Of a stretch of 64,000 nucleotides of DNA, positions 33,861 through 44,190 are shown in pieces. Each line of letters begins with the position of its first letter. Positions within the stretch are counted from its first letter, which is position 1. Source of the stretch: Rhizomys pruinosus (taxonomy: Eukaryota; Chordata; Mammalia; Rodentia; Spalacidae); the NCBI GenBank assembly GCA_009823505.1, contig VZQC01006583.1:1615681-1679680 (forward strand), written 5' to 3'. The notes beneath the pieces were generated by a model, which worked only from the letters and a program-made list of their open reading frames with translations, was not told the origin of the DNA and did not search any database. The position numbers were made by a program, and so were the translations under genes.

Positions 33861-34495
33861 TGTATAAGGCTTTCTTTTTATTCCGAACAGGGACCACACG
33901 GCCCTGCTAAGGGGAAAGGGGGACACAGTGCCCACTTTACGGACACTGTGGGGAGCTGGCCTCTTGGCACAGAGACTAGCCAGCTACTTCTCGTAGCCCA
34001 GCCTGGTTGATACTTTCAACCCAGGCCCTTAGTCTGGACCCACGAGACACGTGTTCCACTCTTGGCCATGACTTCTCACCTGCCCAGAGCCTGGACAGGA
34101 ATTTCAGGCTGATGGATGATCGCCTCCCTTCAGCCAATACCCACTCACAACACCAGCTACCCACATTGGTGATCCGCAAAGGAATCTCTTTCCAACCCAC
34201 TGGCCACATGAAGGAAATGCAGGCTTACCTTAGCCTGTATGCAAGCAATAATTAATAAAAATAATGGCCGGGAATTCCTTGATGATGCTACTATGAAATT
34301 CAAATTTACTCCTTGCCACAGCTTGCTTTTATAAATCAAATGACGTCAGTTCCCAGGACCAATCATGAGCCCCCCCCAACTCCACACCACTGCACATCTT
34401 GCCCCACCCAGCATCACTCGCTTAGGCCATGCTGCTTGCTCCTCCTTGGGGCAGGGCCAGACCCTCAGCCACGCAGTGCTCTGAGGCATGCCACC
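33861..34495 (-). mobile_element. ERV-B 5' LTR
   Basis: 635 bp, same family as 15636-16216 and longer by a segment near 33920-33960. On the minus strand: CRE-like TGACGTCA (34341-34348), TATA-like TTTATAAAAGC (about 34326-34336), polyadenylation signal AATAAA (about 33872-33880) and a TATACA end. Its outer edge meets the TG minisatellite at TGTGTG. Confidence 0.8.
34341..34348 (-). promoter_or_regulatory. CRE/ATF-like palindrome in ERV-B LTR
   Basis: TGACGTCA, a perfect 8-bp palindrome a few bases upstream of the TATA-like box in the LTR's sense direction. CREB/ATF binding is known for this motif; activity here is inference. Confidence 0.5.
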
Positions 34496-35185
34496 TGTGT
34501 GCTCTTGTATGTGTGAGCATTCACGTGTGTGTCTATGTGTGCCCATGCACCTACATGTGTGTGTGTGTGTGTTCATATGTCTGGGCACTCACAAGTGTGT
34601 GTTTTCATCTGTATCCATGCATATTTGTCTGTGTATGTGCCCATGCACATGAGCACACCCATGTGTTTCTTTGTGTGCATGCCCTTACATGTGAGCATGT
34701 GTGTCTATGNATATATATATATATATATATATATATGCTCATGACTGCGGGGGCACCCACATGTGTGTCTGTGTGTGTGGCCATGAATGCCCATGTACAT
34801 GCATATCTGTGTGTTCCCGTGGAGGGAACACCCACATATGTATCTCTGTGTGTTCCCATGCATGCCTGTGCAGATGTGTTTGTGTGTGTGGTGGGGATCC
34901 ATGTGTCTGGGAAATAACATGTGTGTCTGTGTGTCTGCTGCTCCATACCTATCCACATGTGTCTGTGTGTGTGCTCATGTGCGTGTGTGTGTTCATGTGT
35001 GGGGGCACCCTCATGTGTGTGTGCCTTTGTGGGCACTCTCATGTGTTTCTGTGTGTGTGACCATGTGTGTGGGCACCCATATATGTATCTCTATATGTTT
35101 GCCTATGTGTGTGGCCACCTACGTGTCTGCATCTCTGTGCCCAGTAGTGTGGGCCCCACATATGTGTCTGTGTGTACCCATATGC
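34496..35185 (+). repeat. TG-rich minisatellite, middle part
   Basis: Degenerate repeats combining gggcacccacatg-like and tgtgtgtctgtgtgtg-like words, with an (AT)n run at 34711-34736 that starts after an N at 34710. Long frames on both strands (up to 244 codons) come from the short-period composition and encode only C/V/H/T-rich repeats. Confidence 0.85.
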
Positions 35186-35552
35186 ATCAGTCACTTTTCT
35201 GTTGCTATGATAAAACCACCATGACCAAGGGAACTTATAAAAGGAAGAGTTTATTTGAGCTCATGATTGACAGTTCCAGGGAATCAGAGTCCATTGTGGT
35301 GGGAGGCATGGTAGCCGGGGCTGGAGCAGCAAGCCGATGGTCACTTCTCACAATGAGCACAGGAAGGGGAGAGAGAGACTGGAGACCACTAGGCTTGTTA
35401 AACTCACTAAGCCTGCCCCCCAATGATGTCCTTCTTCAAGCACAGCCACCCCTTCTAAGACCTCCAAGAACAGTGCCACCAACTAGAGACAAAATGTCTG
35501 AAGACTTAAAGCCTATGGGGGGACACTCTCATTCAAACCACCATACCATGCC
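35186..35552 (-). mobile_element. MaLR (MT/ORR1-like) LTR inside the minisatellite
   Basis: Minus strand starts TGGTTTGAATGAGAGTGTCC and contains TGGTGGCACTGTTCTTGGAG and AATAAACTCTTCCTTTTATA, the hallmarks shared with the plus-strand copy at 38088. The TG-rich sequence resumes at its right edge. Confidence 0.85.
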
Positions 35553-35880
35553 AAAGTGTTCATGCCTACCCACGCACATGTATTCTGTGTGTGTTTGCCC
35601 ATGCCTGTGGAAAACACGTGTGTGTATTCCCATGTGTGTGGGCACCCACATGTGAGTCTCTGGGCCCAGCGGTGCCCATATGTCTATACACTGCACATGT
35701 GTGTGCCTGTGTGTGTGTGCCTGTGTCTGTATGTGTGCCTGTATGATGGCACATGAGTCTATGTGTATATATTATGCATGTGTACACTATGCATGCAAGT
35801 TCATATGTGTACATGTGTAGGGGTGCATGCCTGTATAGATAAAATGTAGACACACACATACACACACACATATATATATG
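35553..35880 (+). repeat. TG-rich minisatellite, right part
   Basis: Continuation of the same degenerate TG/CACCCACATG repeat, ending in a (CA)n/(TA)n stretch at 35848-35884. Confidence 0.8.
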
Positions 35881-36317
35881 TATATTCCCTACACAGTAGA
35901 GACAGGGTACTTTTTCTATAAATGTGCCCTCTCTACTATTTATATTTATTATGCTTAAAGCATTAAGGTGAATACAAATTGATCTGTGGGTGAGAGAAGG
36001 CAGGAGAGTCAGCAGCCGGCAGGAAGGAGGAAGAGGCAAGCCCTGGTGTGGGTGCAGAAGAACAGGCAAGGCTTTGGACTTCTCGATTCTGATTTGTAGC
36101 TGACAGAAATAACTGGGCTCCACTCACATATTATTGAGGCTTCATTGATACAAAGCACTTGAAGTGCTTAGCACAGCACTTGATACAGGGACTATGTGCC
36201 AGTGACTGTTGTCTTAAACCCTGCCCATCCACTGATCCAGTGAGTGAATCGTGAATCAATGAGCCACTGTGGGGACTGACCAGCCTTCCTTGTCCCAGGC
36301 TTGCGGTCCTTACCTGT
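35881..36317. other. No gene or recognised repeat
   Basis: No supported feature. Confidence 0.35.
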
Positions 36318-36518
36318 GTGTTAGAACCACATGTCCAGTGGTGCTCAGTGTGGACAGCACCAAGTTTCGCTGCACTTTCCTGGTCTCGCAGGGTTTCCAG
36401 GTCACTGGCCCCTCTTCTGATTTCTCTCCCATGGAGTCCTGTTTGCCTCTATCTGCTGAAAACGTGGAAATGGAAACTGCAGATGACTACCTCAGTGTTC
36501 GGACCTTCCTCTTCTAGC
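36318..36518 (+). repeat. Local duplicated segment, copy 1
   Basis: Shares about 200 bp with 37492-37705 (catgtccagtggtgctcagt; ggtctcgcagggtttccagg; ctgctgaaaacgtggaaatg). Its end (atctgctgaaaacgtggaaa then actacctcagtg) vaguely recalls a MIR core. Frames differ between the copies, so it is not evidently coding. Confidence 0.85.
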
Positions 36519-36821
36519 TTCAGACATTCCTGATAGCTATGGAAGAGCTGCCAAGTGGGGCCAGGCTGGGCGGGCTAAGACCAGACCATGCCATAGTCAT
36601 AGGCCAGGAGGCTGGCAGCTCAGCAGAGCAATGTCCCTGGGTCACCACCATTGGCCTTGCTCCTCTGCCCACAGTGGCATGTTACAGGGCAGGAAGGAAA
36701 GCCTTGAGCCCAGCTAAGGAACTATAATCCAAGATTTGTCAGGAGCAGAGGTTCAAAAGTGCCATTGATGTAAAGATGCTGTAGATGCAAAGCAGGGCTG
36801 CTATTGGGTTCTTACTAAATA
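36519..36821. other. No gene or recognised repeat
   Basis: No supported feature. Confidence 0.35.
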
Positions 36822-37039
36822 TTTTATTATTTCTACTTTATGTGAATTAGAGGGTTGCCTGAATGTATGTAAGTACTCCTATGTCATGCAATGCCCATGG
36901 AAGTTAGAAGAGGACATTGGATCCCTTGGAACTGGAGTTATGGGCAGTTGTTAGCCACTATGTGGTGCTGGTAATCAAACCCAGGTCCTCTGCAAGAGCA
37001 GCCAATGCTCTTAACTGCTGAGCCAGCTCTCCAGCCCCA
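36822..37039 (-). mobile_element. B2 SINE
   Basis: Head at the right end (gggctggagagctggctcag), body diverged, no hallmark A tail. Confidence 0.85.
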
Positions 37040-37491
37040 TGGGTTCTTATTAAAACAATCCTAGAAGCTGTCTCTTTTCCCCTCCCAAAACTGGTACAGT
37101 TGAATTAATGGGCATGAATTTATTTTTGTGGATACACTGAAATTATAGTCATTCTCCCCTGAGTTTAAATAAGAGAATGGATGACAGGAAGGGGAAGAGA
37201 GGAAAAATGTATATATTTTAACAGCAAGGAGTAGAAGAGGCTCCTTGTACAAATCTAATCTTAGAAGATGGGGGGCACCCCCCTCTTGTTTCTGAATAAG
37301 ACTTGGAGATTCGTGGTTGGAAATACAATTACTGGCTGAGGCAGCACAGGGGAAACAGCACACTCAGGACACAGAAGCTGTGATGACATGAATAGAGCAC
37401 TCACAAACAACCTCCATTTACCAGGATCACATGCAGGCCTGGGTACTATGCACTCAGTACTTTATAGTAGTGAAAACTCACTGACCTGACC
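37040..37491. other. No gene or recognised repeat
   Basis: No supported feature. The 100-codon minus frame here lacks motifs. Confidence 0.35.
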
Positions 37492-37705
37492 AGTGTATTA
37501 GGACCATGTGTCCAGTGGTGCTCAGTGAGTGTGGACAGCACCAAGTTTCCCTGCACTGTCCTGGTCTCGCAGGGTTTCCAGGTCACTGGCCCCTCTTTTG
37601 ATTTCTCTCCCATGGAGTCCTGTTTGCCTCTATCTGCTGAAAACGTGGAAATGGAAACTGCAGATGACTACCTCAGTGTTTGGACCTTCGTCCTCTAGCA
37701 CCAGA
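37492..37705 (+). repeat. Local duplicated segment, copy 2
   Basis: Direct copy of 36318-36518 with a few substitutions and a 4-bp insertion (gtga) near 37530. Confidence 0.85.
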
Positions 37706-37844
37706 CGTTCTTCCTCTGGGGCCCATCATGCTTGTGAGCAGTACACAGGCCTCAAAGGTGATGCAGCCCCCAGTCTTTGTCTGGTTACTTTCAACTGTGC
37801 ATCTGTCAGAATCTAGAAGTACTTGGGCAGAGAGGAATTGAGGA

Positions 37845-38083
37845 ACTATGTAGATCAAGTGGGCCTATGGCCACATCTATGGGGGAGTGTCTTGACTGTT
37901 CACTGATCCTGTCCACTGAGTTGTCATTACCTAGGTAGAGACTCCAAACTACATAAGAATCAAAGAAGCTAGCTGCCTTCCTTTCTCTCTGATCTTGACT
38001 GTGGATGTGATGTGAATAGTGGCTTGACTTCCTGTCCTGACTTCCCTAAATGATGGGCTGTGACCTGGGATTGTAAGCCACTG
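37845..38083 (+). mobile_element. MT2/ERVL-like LTR, 5' part (split)
   Basis: Ends 'gatgggctgtgacctgggat tgtaagcca'. The expected continuation (ccctttccttccccaagtgg) is found only after the MaLR LTR, at 38444, so the MaLR inserted into this older LTR. Confidence 0.65.
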
Positions 38084-38087
38084 AGGT

Positions 38088-38436
38088 GGTTTGAATGAGA
38101 ATGTCCCCCATAGGCTCCAAACATTTGGACAGTTTGTCCCCAGTTGGTGGCGCTCTTATGGGGGGTTTTAGGAGGCGTGGCCTTGCTGGAGGAAGTGCAT
38201 CACTGGGGGTGGGCTCGCAGAGTTCTTAAGCCTTGTGGGCATGCTCTGCTTTCTGTGCCTGCTTGAAGATGTGAGGGCTTCGATTCTCCTCCTACTCCAG
38301 CCACCTCGGCCACCATGTCTCCACGCCATGATGGAGCTCTTGCCCCCTGGGAATCATAAGCTAAATAAACTCTTCCTTTTATAAATTTCCTTGGTCTTAG
38401 TGTTTTATCATAGTAACAAAAAGTTACTAACTAAGT
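38088..38436 (+). mobile_element. MaLR (MT/ORR1-like) solo LTR
   Basis: ggtttgaatgagaatgtccc at the start, ttggtggcgctcttatgggg in the middle, aataaactcttccttttata then tagtgttttatcatagtaac near the end. Confidence 0.9.
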
Positions 38437-38578
38437 CGGCTGTGGACCCTTTCCTTCCCCAAGTGGCTTGAGGTCAGGTATTTAACACAACAGAAATGGA
38501 ACTAAGTTGGCCATGGAAACCCTCTCCTTCCCCAAGTGGCTTGTGATCAGGTATTTAACACAACAGAAATGGAACCAC
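38437..38578 (+). mobile_element. MT2-like LTR 3' tail, duplicated in tandem
   Basis: Two successive units of about 71 bp (38439-38509, 38510-38578), each 'ccttccccaagtggcttg..gtcaggtatttaacacaacagaaatggaac', the usual MT2-like 3' end present twice. Confidence 0.75.
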
Positions 38579-38625
38579 AACAAACATTGGTCAACACATT
38601 TCCCTGCTCCCTAAACCATTCCTGC

Positions 38626-38704
38626 GGCTGGGTGCGGAAGATTAAACCCAGGTCCTCTATAAGAGAAGCAAGTGCTCTTAACTACTGAGCCATCTCTCTA
38701 GCCC
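38626..38704 (-). mobile_element. B2 SINE 5' fragment
   Basis: tctctctagcccc at the right edge; aacccaggtcctctataaga and gtgctcttaactactgagcc. Confidence 0.8.
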
Positions 38705-38737
38705 CTACTTTTCATTTTAAGCTCGATTCTCAAAAAT

Positions 38738-38836
38738 TCTCAATAAGTTCCCCAGGTTGGCTTTGAACTTGCCATCCTCCTGCTGAACCCTCCACAGTAG
38801 CTGGGATTATGGCCCTGTACCACTGTGCCCCGGCTT
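38738..38836 (-). mobile_element. B1-like SINE fragment, old
   Basis: ccaggttggctttgaacttg, cagtagctgggattatggcc and gtaccactgtgccccggc are 7SL-derived words in minus orientation. Confidence 0.55.
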
Positions 38837-39239
38837 CCATGTTAATTGAAGCAAAGGAAAAGTCATGGGTCCTCCTCCCTCCTCAGTAAGTCTTGCCTTT
38901 GTTACTGTGTCACATGGGCTAAAGCAAGAGACCAAGGTGAGAATGCAGGTGTGATTGACAGAGGAACAGTGGACCACACCATGCTAATCAGGGAAGAACT
39001 AGTATCCATCTGATCACCATGAACCATATCTGAAGACTACATGGGTCATGGTTGGCCATGGGTTCTAGTGTCCAGAGCAGAAACAAGGCAGGCACAAGGG
39101 CCATCTGACTGGCTCAGTGCCAGGTGCGGGCAGGGATGTCAGCCATCTAGGGCTGAAGCATAGTAAGTACAACACTCAATGAGACTGTGGCTTCAATAGC
39201 CCTGGGATGTCTGTAGTGGGAAACTTTGCTCTGATGGCT
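38837..39239. other. No gene or recognised repeat
   Basis: No supported feature. Confidence 0.35.
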
Positions 39240-39420
39240 CATTTAAGAGTGGAAAAAAAAAAAACTGAGAGAAAGATGCAGGACAGTTATGGCAGAATGC
39301 ATGATCTGGGATGGGGTGGGGGGGGGGGGGGAGGGAAAGGGAAATAAGCCTGAACTGAATTGGAAAAAATGTATGAAATGCACAAAGCATCAATAAAAAA
39401 AACTAATTTAAAAAAAATAG
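39240..39420 (+). mobile_element. LINE 3'-end insertion, severely 5'-truncated
   Basis: Matches the last ~170 bp of the LINE at 59896-61422: ctgagagaaagatgcaggac, agttatggcagaatgc, G-rich tract (39312-39340), caaagcatcaataaaaaaa and A tail. Strong 5' truncation with an A tail is the usual outcome of LINE retrotransposition. Confidence 0.8.
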
Positions 39421-40147
39421 AGAGAAAAATTAATCAAAGAGAATATGAACGGGTCTCTCAAGTGAAGACTCCCTAGCCTAGGGATTCTGGAAGAAATAGT
39501 TTTGCATAAAATAATTGCTAAATCCAGATCATTATTAATTTTGCCTAAAGGATATTTAGTCTTTACAATTTTGAGACACAATTGGAGCTAAATCACATAT
39601 GGCTGGAATTCATATTCAATTCCTCTTAAACAAACCTCATCTTGCAAATACAAATCATGCTTTCTCCTTTGTGATCCAGGGCCATCTAAGCTCTCTGTGT
39701 AAGATGTATCATCGGTAGATTTCTCATTTATGAACAGCAGCTATTACAGTGTGTGATTTTTTAGGCATGTCTCACCTTATCACATTGAGACACAATATTG
39801 GCATCACCAAAAGTCATACAGAACTGCTAAGTCAAATAATAAAAAAAGTTAAAGGAAAAAACAAAACAAAACAAAAAAAAAACAAACAAACAAACAAAAA
39901 AAGAGTGGTTACCTCCCTCTTCCCAGCAGTCTCGGCAGAGTCAGCTGCTTTGAAGGCAACTTGCTAGTGTGTTTTCTTGCACCATACTGTCCTCTGGCCC
40001 CCAGGTGTAGACACATGGAAGAACTTACAAGAAACACCTGCCAAGATCTGACCAGGACCATACCTTACTACTACCACGTTCTCAGGGGTGGACAAGGACA
40101 GCAGCAAGGGAGACGTTCAGGTTCCTCACATTATGAAAAGAACACAG
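39421..40147. other. No gene recognised; A-rich simple repeat inside
   Basis: Holds an A-rich run with caaaa and caaa periodicity at 39838-39905. Otherwise nothing recognised. Confidence 0.4.
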
Positions 40148-40345
40148 GGCTAGGGGCAGGGCTCCATCACTAACATGCTTGCTGTGCAAGCGTGAGCCTT
40201 GGTGTGCGATCCCCAGTACCCTGTAAACAGCTGGACATGGAGTGTGTGCCTGTAATCCCCAAATTGAGAAGATGTCTGGGGCTCAAGGGACAGATAGGGT
40301 AGCTTAATCAGTCTGTCCAATGGCAGACAAAGAAAGTGGGTGGTA
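40148..40345 (+). mobile_element. B4-like SINE, old
   Basis: gggctaggggcagggctcca head, 'cttgctgtgcaagcgtgagc', 'gatccccagtaccctgtaaa cagctggacatgg' and 'gtgcctgtaatccccaaatt'. tRNA-like head joined to a B1-like part. Confidence 0.6.
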
Positions 40346-40559
40346 TCTAAAAAATGGTACATGACACCCTCATCCATACCACACAAAAGACACTAGTGGA
40401 ACTTTTCCAGAACATCAAGAATCAGAAGATGACCTTCCAGAATAACTACTGGAAGATCATAGCATGGTGGCCCTTGAGTAGGAAAGGCTAAGGTCTGACC
40501 ACCCGAGACCTTCCCAGTTTCAGGCTTTATTAGATTCCTTTCTCTGCTAAATATTTTTA

Positions 40560-40665
40560 TGAACTGCCTCATTTAATTTGTATTATAACCATATTAAAAT
40601 CTGCATTTAAAGATGAGAAAACTGGGCCAGGAGGGTTTAACTAACTTGCTCGGGTCATGAATTGT
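40560..40665 (+). mobile_element. MIR SINE fragment
   Basis: actgcctcatttaatttgta ... aaagatgagaaaactgggcc ... taactaacttgctcgggtca follows the MIR core in order. Ancient mammalian SINE. Confidence 0.65.
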
Positions 40666-40978
40666 CATTACCACCATGGGGCTTTGGGCTGGCCTCTGGA
40701 GCGCATTCCTGGAAGGTTCTCACCTCCCGACACATTTGGGATTCTCTGTAGATGGCAATACAGCTGCAGCATTGTTATTGCCCATTAAACTCCCATCTCT
40801 GAGTTCTTAGAAATTCCCAAAACTTTCTAGAAGTGCCGCCATTTCTTTGATCTCTGTGCAGTGTGTGACATAGGCAAAATACTGTTGGAGATGGGGAGTA
40901 GGAATCCAAGAAAATGGCCATTGTGTATTGTTGGGAATCTTGGGAGGAATGGGAGACACAGAGGTTGTTGGGTTAGAA

Positions 40979-40980
<2 letters not shown>
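40666..40980. other. No gene recognised
   Basis: No supported feature. The 177-codon minus frame 40807-41340 is carried through the GT repeat and shows no domain. Confidence 0.4.
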
Positions 40981-41031
<51 letters not shown>

Positions 41032-41033
41032 TG
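40981..41033. repeat. (GT)n microsatellite, about 26 units
   Basis: Longest near-pure dinucleotide run in the window, with one A interruption. Likely polymorphic. Confidence 0.98.
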
Positions 41034-41659
41034 TGATTAAAAATCCAAAAATCCAGATGACAGGACAGTGTAAATGGGAAAGTGCAGACCTCCCTACCTG
41101 CCACAAAGGCCTGGGCTTTGCCACTTCAGTCCTCCAATAACAGAAATAACTTGTTATCAAGGATTTGTAGGTTTGGAAGGAAAAGACAGGGGAGACTTGG
41201 GCTCCGGAGTCTAAGACTTGGGAGAGATGGAGAGTAGAAACACTACACCCTGGAAAATCACTAAGGGCAGGTAAGACCATCAGCCACCACGCCGACATCA
41301 AATTACCTTGGGCTGAGGCAGCAGGTAACTCAGCCCTCATGAAGTAGCAACTGCTTTAGAAACGAATACTCTGGAGTTAAAAGTAAGAAGAAATCATAGG
41401 AGTGTCAAATCAGAGCTGATCAGAGCAAGAAGAATCAGATAATGTAGATCTACCACAAGAAACTACAGTCTGGACAGTGGACAGCCACAGTCACAGAGGG
41501 AGTCAGTATGGGACAGCTGCTTTTAGAAAAACACCCAAATCTTCAGACCCAGGTGTGCAATCTCTTTTCTCTATCACAATCTGAACTTACTGAACCCCAC
41601 TTTTTTGTTTCATTATAAAGCAACTTCTCAATATTTTCCAGACTGTAAAAATGATGCAG
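41034..41659. other. No gene or recognised repeat
   Basis: No supported feature. Confidence 0.35.
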
Positions 41660-41880
41660 GCCTGGTGAGGAGACTCAATGGGTAAGGTCATTTGTCACCA
41701 GACCTGATGACCTCAGTTAGATGCCCAGAAAGGAGAGAATGAATTTCCACACATTTCCCTGACTACAACCATATGACGTAGCATTGTGTGCACATGCCTG
41801 CACACACACACACAGACAGACAGACACACACACACACGCACACACACACACACCCCACACTCAAAAAACAAAATATAATA
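41660..41880 (+). mobile_element. B3-like SINE with (CA)n tail
   Basis: ggcctggtgaggagactcaa head, 'agacctgatgacctcagtta gatgcccagaa', 'gagagaatgaatttccacac', then a (CA)n tail at 41803-41857, a common B3/B2-class ending. Confidence 0.65.
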
Positions 41881-42310
41881 TTAAAAATAATAAAGGTATC
41901 TATATTCTTGTATCCAGAGGTAATGAGCCATAGGGATCTCCAGCCCTAACCCCATCTCCATGGACCAAACATGTTGACTCGGAACACAACATACCCTTCA
42001 CCAAATGCTGTCCGCCCTTCCTGAAAGCCTCTCCACCTAGTTAGCCTGGCTTTTAGGGAGAAGACTGGCCATATACCTTGAAAAACAACTAAAACGTTCT
42101 TGCCCCAGCTTTTGAGGTAAAGCCTTTTGATTTAAAAAATAACTGCAAGTCTGAGGCTATCAAACATCCTAGCAGACAGAAAGCTTTGGAATCAGGCATA
42201 GCAACTTGAGCAGTATAAAAAGAAGTTAGCTGTGAGCGGACAAGAAAACCAGCTGCACCTTGGGATCTGTGTTTAAACAACCTTAAAGCCACAGTAAGGA
42301 TGTGCTTGTG
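41881..42310. other. No gene or recognised repeat
   Basis: No supported feature. Confidence 0.35.
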
Positions 42311-42393
42311 TGTTAGTCACTGTTCTGTTGACCAAGGCAACTTATAGCAGGAAGAGTTTATTTGGGCATAGAGTTCCAGAGGGAGAGTCCCAG
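42311..42393 (-). mobile_element. MaLR LTR 3'-end fragment
   Basis: tgttagtcactgttctgttg ... aggaagagtttatttggg matches the same end of the minus-strand MaLR LTR at 35186. It lies head-to-head with the next LTR. Confidence 0.55.
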
Positions 42394-42655
42394 TTAGCCC
42401 ACTTTAGGAGGTGTGGCCTTCCTTAGGAAGCATGTCACTGGGAGTGGGCTTTGAGAATTAATAGCTTCACCCCCTTTCTGATTTTCTGTGTCTGATTCAT
42501 GGTTATCATTGGAGATGCAAGCTCTGGTTTTTCATGCAGTGCCTCTTCATTCATTATGGACTTTCCCTCTGAAACCACAAGCCCAATAAACTCCTTCTAT
42601 AAGCTGCCTTGGTCAACGTGTTTTTTTCACAGTGACAGAAAAGTAGTTAATGTAC
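42394..42655 (+). mobile_element. MaLR (MT/ORR1-like) 5' LTR, 5'-truncated
   Basis: ttaggaggtgtggccttcct, catgtcactgggagtgggct, cccaataaactccttctata then a cttggtcaacgtgtttttttc end, plus orientation. Confidence 0.75.
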
Positions 42656-43827
42656 AAGTTGGCACCAGAGAGTGGGGCTGTTGCTGTGAAGACCTGACCA
42701 TGTTGTTTTGGGGAGGACTGTGGAAGACTTTGAAACCTTAGGCTAGCAGAGGATGACCAGCTATTATAGTAGGATCCTGGAAGACAGCAGTGCTGACCAC
42801 AATGTGAACTATAGAAGACCAGCTCAAGAGGCTGGGGGAGAAATACTATTTCCCAGTGGGCTAAAGGTCATTCCTGTAATATTTTGGCAGCAAAGAATTT
42901 GGATGTCTTCTGTCCTTATTCATTCTAAGAACTTTCCTAAACTTAAATTAAAAAAAAATAATGAACTAATATTTTTGTGAATGGAAATTTCAAGACATTA
43001 TAAAATTGAATCTGTGAGCCAGGCATGGTGGTGCATGGCTTTAATCCTAGCACTTGGGAGGCAAAGGCAAGTGGATCTCTGTGAGTTTAAGGCCAGCCTG
43101 GTCTACAGAGCGAGCTCCAGGCCAGCTGGGACTTAAAGGGAGACTCCGTCTCAAAAATATCCCCCCAAAATGGAATCTGTGGTATAGTTATTAATGGACA
43201 GTCTTATACAGATCTCCAGTGAAAAGGGCCAAGTGGGGTTGAAAAAGAACTGTACACTTTCAAGAGGAAAAGATCAATAGGAAGCTTAATGTTGTAGCCA
43301 ATGCATGTGCTAGAAGCAAGGCCATAATCGATAAAAAGATTGACTAACTGGTGTTAAGAAGGGGGCTGCTACTCCATACTGAAACAGTGGTAAGCATGCC
43401 CTTAGGACAAGATCCCACCCAGCCAAGCTTCCAATTTGTGAAAGAAAACCTAAAGGGCTCCCTGTTCCTAGCATATAGCACAAAAAAGTTGCTGCAAATG
43501 TGATTCAAGGTAGTGAGGGTCCATCCAGGCTGGCAACCAGACTTGGCAGTGTTGTTCACATGTTACTGGCTTGGGAGACATTAAAGATGGAAGATAGAGA
43601 GTGTCCTGGAGTTTTCCTCCATGGTCTGAAGCCAGGCAACATAGGTCAATGCTGGGGTCATGGTAAGAAGGCCCTGGGGGCTCAGAGGCCATCGCATGAA
43701 GCTGTGAACATGAAGCCTGGGTTGTGTTGAAGACTCTAAGAGGTTGGAGATGCCACAGTCCTGAGATGTCTGCCAAGAGGAGCTGCATATGGGGTTCAGG
43801 GGGAGAGCCTTCTCCACCTGCTACATC
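42656..43827 (+). mobile_element. MaLR internal sequence
   Basis: Starts with the PBS-like 'gttggcaccagagagtgggg' and 'ctgttgctgtgaagacctga ccatg', as MaLR interiors do, and has no coding capacity. It contains a B1 (43015-43159). The 3' LTR is not found; the element meets a B4 at about 43828. Confidence 0.6.
43015..43159 (+). mobile_element. B1 SINE
   Basis: gagccaggcatggtggtgca ... tttaatcctagcacttggga ... gagactccgtctcaaaa. Complete. Confidence 0.93.
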
Positions 43828-44045
43828 AAGACAGAGTCTCTCCTGAACTTGGAAGCACGGTGCTTTGGCTAGGCTGCCTGGCCAGCGGACTCCCAAATGC
43901 ACGTCTCTGCTTTCCAGAGCTGGGTTACATCACATGCAGCCATGCCAGGCTTTTTACCAGGATGATGAGGATTTGAACTCACATCCCTGGGTCTTCATAC
44001 CTGCAGAGCTGGTGTTCTTTTCCACTGAGCCCTCTCCCAGCCCCA
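43828..44045 (-). mobile_element. B4-like SINE
   Basis: ID-like head at the right edge (ggggctgggagagggctcag), then 'tgaactcacatccctgggtc' and a B1-like left part (acagagtctctcctgaactt gg...ctaggctgcctggccagc). Confidence 0.65.
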
Positions 44046-44190
44046 AGGCTCATAGTTGCTCTACCCCCAAAAGTAGGACATTTCCACAGCTGATTTGGTA
44101 AGAAAACCTTGGATTTGGTTCTGTCAGGAGAGCTTCTTGGGGCTCGATAAATTAGGAAGCAGCCTCCTCCGAGAAATCCCTTACCCTCTC

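Larger units (their letters stand above)
15636..34495 (-). mobile_element. ERV-B: ERVK-type provirus, heavily interrupted
   Basis: Minus-strand provirus reconstructed from its ends: 5' LTR 33861-34495, primer binding site just inside it (33840-33858), internal sequence 30531-33839, a PPT at 16217-16227 and 3' LTR 15636-16216. The two LTRs are the same family in the same orientation. TGTGTG flanks both outer edges (15630-15635 and 34496-34501), as expected for the 6-bp target-site duplication of class II ERVs, although the TG-rich context weakens that evidence. Its apparent 18.9-kb length is due to later insertions (a B2 with an ERVL-type element inside it, a LINE fragment with ERV-A inside it), the duplicated block and the N gap. 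No gag, pro or pol is recognisable. Confidence 0.7.

Noticed and set aside
34429..35655. Overlapping long frames on both strands (up to 244 codons)
   Set aside because: Produced by a TG/CA-rich minisatellite; the peptides are short-period C/V/H/T repeats and both strands stay open.
40807..41340. 177-codon minus-strand frame
   Set aside because: Kept open by the (GT)n run; no domain and no neighbouring exon evidence.
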